From: Acidobacteriota bacterium
GTDB taxonomy: Bacteria; Acidobacteriota; Terriglobia; Terriglobales; Acidobacteriaceae
Direction of reading: 5' to 3'
NCBI GenBank assembly: GCA_021810735.1
Contig: JAJZIF010000266.1
Location: 1-5,805 of the forward strand
DNA: 5,805 nucleotides
Shown: positions 4,844 to 5,805 of the stretch, piece after piece
Numbering within the stretch: the first letter of the stretch is position 1
Layout: every line of letters begins with the position of its first letter
Translations under genes and position numbers: made by a program
Notes under the pieces: model-generated
Databases searched by the model: none
What the model saw: the letters and a program-made list of their open reading frames with translations, nothing else
What the model was told of the DNA's origin: nothing

Positions 4844-5755
4844 ATGAACATAACTGACATCTACACATATATGCGCGCCAACGGCACCTTGCTGGGCGAT
4901 CGCATCCTGGAAACGTTTCCTCCTCTGCAGGGGGCCAACGATCCCCTGTCTCCACGCCTCGACCATCTTGTGCGCGCTCCGCTTCCAGCTCAAGCCGTCG
5001 CCATCCAAGCACTCGCGAAGTTCCTGAAAAACGGCGATGCCGCGAAGATTGTTTCGGAATGCGGGACCGGGAAAACCCTGATGTCGCTTGCCACCACCTA
5101 TGTTCATTCCAACGGCAGGCCCTACTCCACTCTCATCATGTGCCCGCCCCACCTTACGCTGAAATGGGTGCGCGAGACATTCCTGACCGTCCCGAACTGC
5201 CGCGTGTTTCTCATTGAGGACATGCGCAACCTGCGCGGCACTGAACCGAAAAAGCCCCATGGCATTGTCGAGTGCAAATTGAAGGACGGCCAGCCCGTTC
5301 GCAAAGGCGAAGCCTTCTCTCTGAGCGCGCTGCGCCGCATGGGCCGGAAACAATGGCTGAAATCCAACCCCTGTCCAACGTTCTTCGTCATGAGCAAGGA
5401 GCGCGGCAAACTCGGCTATTTCTGGAGACATGCCACGGTGATCGGTCAGACCGGCTCCCGGCATGGGGCCGTCCTGAACCCGGAAACCTACGAGCGCGTT
5501 CCCACCAACGATGGCGGCTTCTACAGCAGCATCGACTTTTTCGACGACAAGAAAAAAAAGATCGATGAAGTTGTCGAACGTCCGAATGGAGGCACTTCCA
5601 TCTTTGCCCCCCTGTGGTCCGCGGACCGCAAGAAGATCCTTCGTATGGCCCCCGCCGAGTATATCGGCAGGTATATGAAGAACTGGTTCGATTACTCCAT
5701 TGCCGACGAGATGCATCAGCTCGCCGGCGATACGGCCCAGGGCAACGCCCCATAA
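4844..5755 (+). CDS. DEAD/DEAH-type helicase, truncated after the DEMH motif
   Basis: The 303-residue product is the N-terminal half of a superfamily 2 helicase or translocase, which uses ATP to move on or remodel DNA. PLPAQAVAIQALAKFL (47-62) resembles the segment before motif I, SECGTGKTLM (71-80) is Walker A with K77, STLIMCPPHLTLKWVRE (95-111) is motif Ia, and YSIADEMHQL (284-293) is motif II with D288 and E289. The 80-residue insert around 130-280 before motif II is longer than in simple helicases and fits large mobile-element helicases. ATG 4844 has AGAGGA at 4834-4839; ATG 4817 has no ribosome binding site. The conserved text GDTAQGNA (295-302) is followed at once by Pro and stop, where relatives continue through motif III and a whole second RecA domain. 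The protein as encoded cannot complete a helicase cycle and is probably inactive. Confidence 0.85.
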   Translation: MNITDIYTYMRANGTLLGDRILETFPPLQGANDPLSPRLDHLVRAPLPAQAVAIQALAKFLKNGDAAKIVSECGTGKTLMSLATTYVHSNGRPYSTLIMCPPHLTLKWVRETFLTVPNCRVFLIEDMRNLRGTEPKKPHGIVECKLKDGQPVRKGEAFSLSALRRMGRKQWLKSNPCPTFFVMSKERGKLGYFWRHATVIGQTGSRHGAVLNPETYERVPTNDGGFYSSIDFFDDKKKKIDEVVERPNGGTSIFAPLWSADRKKILRMAPAEYIGRYMKNWFDYSIADEMHQLAGDTAQGNAP

Positions 5756-5805
5756 GCGCTAACTTGTTTATTGCAATGGCGACCTGATTTTGATAGCGTT
5801 GGGTG
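5750..5805. other. Probable junction with inserted or rearranged DNA
   Basis: From about 5750 the sequence no longer continues the helicase in any of the three forward frames: all hit stops or give unrelated residues. It also becomes AT-richer. No coding feature, T-tract terminator or full inverted repeat is seen in these last bases. ATAAGCG at 5752-5758 is vaguely like the GTAAGCG end of IS66-type elements, but the match is too short to name one. Confidence 0.4.

Noticed and set aside
4769..5716. A 315-codon open frame on the minus strand across the helicase.
   Set aside because: It is antisense to a gene with clear Walker A and DEMH motifs and shows no motif of its own; it is a by-product of codon bias.
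5752..5805. End of an IS66-type insertion sequence.
   Set aside because: Only six bases of the terminal motif match and neither the other end nor a transposase is in the window.

Overview
The window is a densely packed, entirely plus-strand stretch of moderately GC-rich bacterial accessory DNA. Its gene content matches the cargo of integrative/conjugative elements or plasmids: a DUF6094 adenine-type DNA methyltransferase, a DnaQ-like exonuclease fused to DUF3820, a DEAD/DEAH helicase, several small orphan proteins and a nucleotidyltransferase pair that resembles a toxin-antitoxin module. The style of the nucleotidyltransferase pair suggests Acidobacteriota or a similar soil bacterium. That is recalled family knowledge, not something the sequence proves. 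No rRNA, tRNA, CRISPR array, transposase, integrase or conjugation gene is visible.

Layout: (1) 1-312 holds no firm gene. It has what looks like the N-terminal piece of one protein, stopped at 84-86, then a C-terminal-like reading frame in another phase ending at 250, so it is probably decayed. (2) 313-3091 is a likely operon of five genes with gaps of 30-82 bases: two small unknowns (313-477, 521-715), the exonuclease (746-1576), a 116-residue unknown (1621-1971) and the methyltransferase (2054-3091). (3) 3091-3214 is non-coding but very rich in secondary structure, with three consecutive strong stem-loops. (4) 3297-3939 is a two-gene unit, a small partner protein overlapping a nucleotidyltransferase by 53 bases, with its own possible promoter. 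(5) 4081-4752 is a 223-residue unknown followed by a clear intrinsic terminator. (6) 4844-5755 is the N-terminal ATPase half of a helicase, which stops abruptly just after its DEMH motif. The last 50 bases match nothing expected of the gene, so a junction with inserted or rearranged DNA lies near 5750.

How the genes may work together: the exonuclease, the methyltransferase and the helicase together form a DNA-processing set. It could serve replication, repair or protection of the mobile element itself, or defence. Which of these applies cannot be decided from the window. The helicase looks inactivated here, so the set may no longer be complete. The nucleotidyltransferase pair sits between the methyltransferase and the next cargo gene and looks like a separately acquired stability or defence module.
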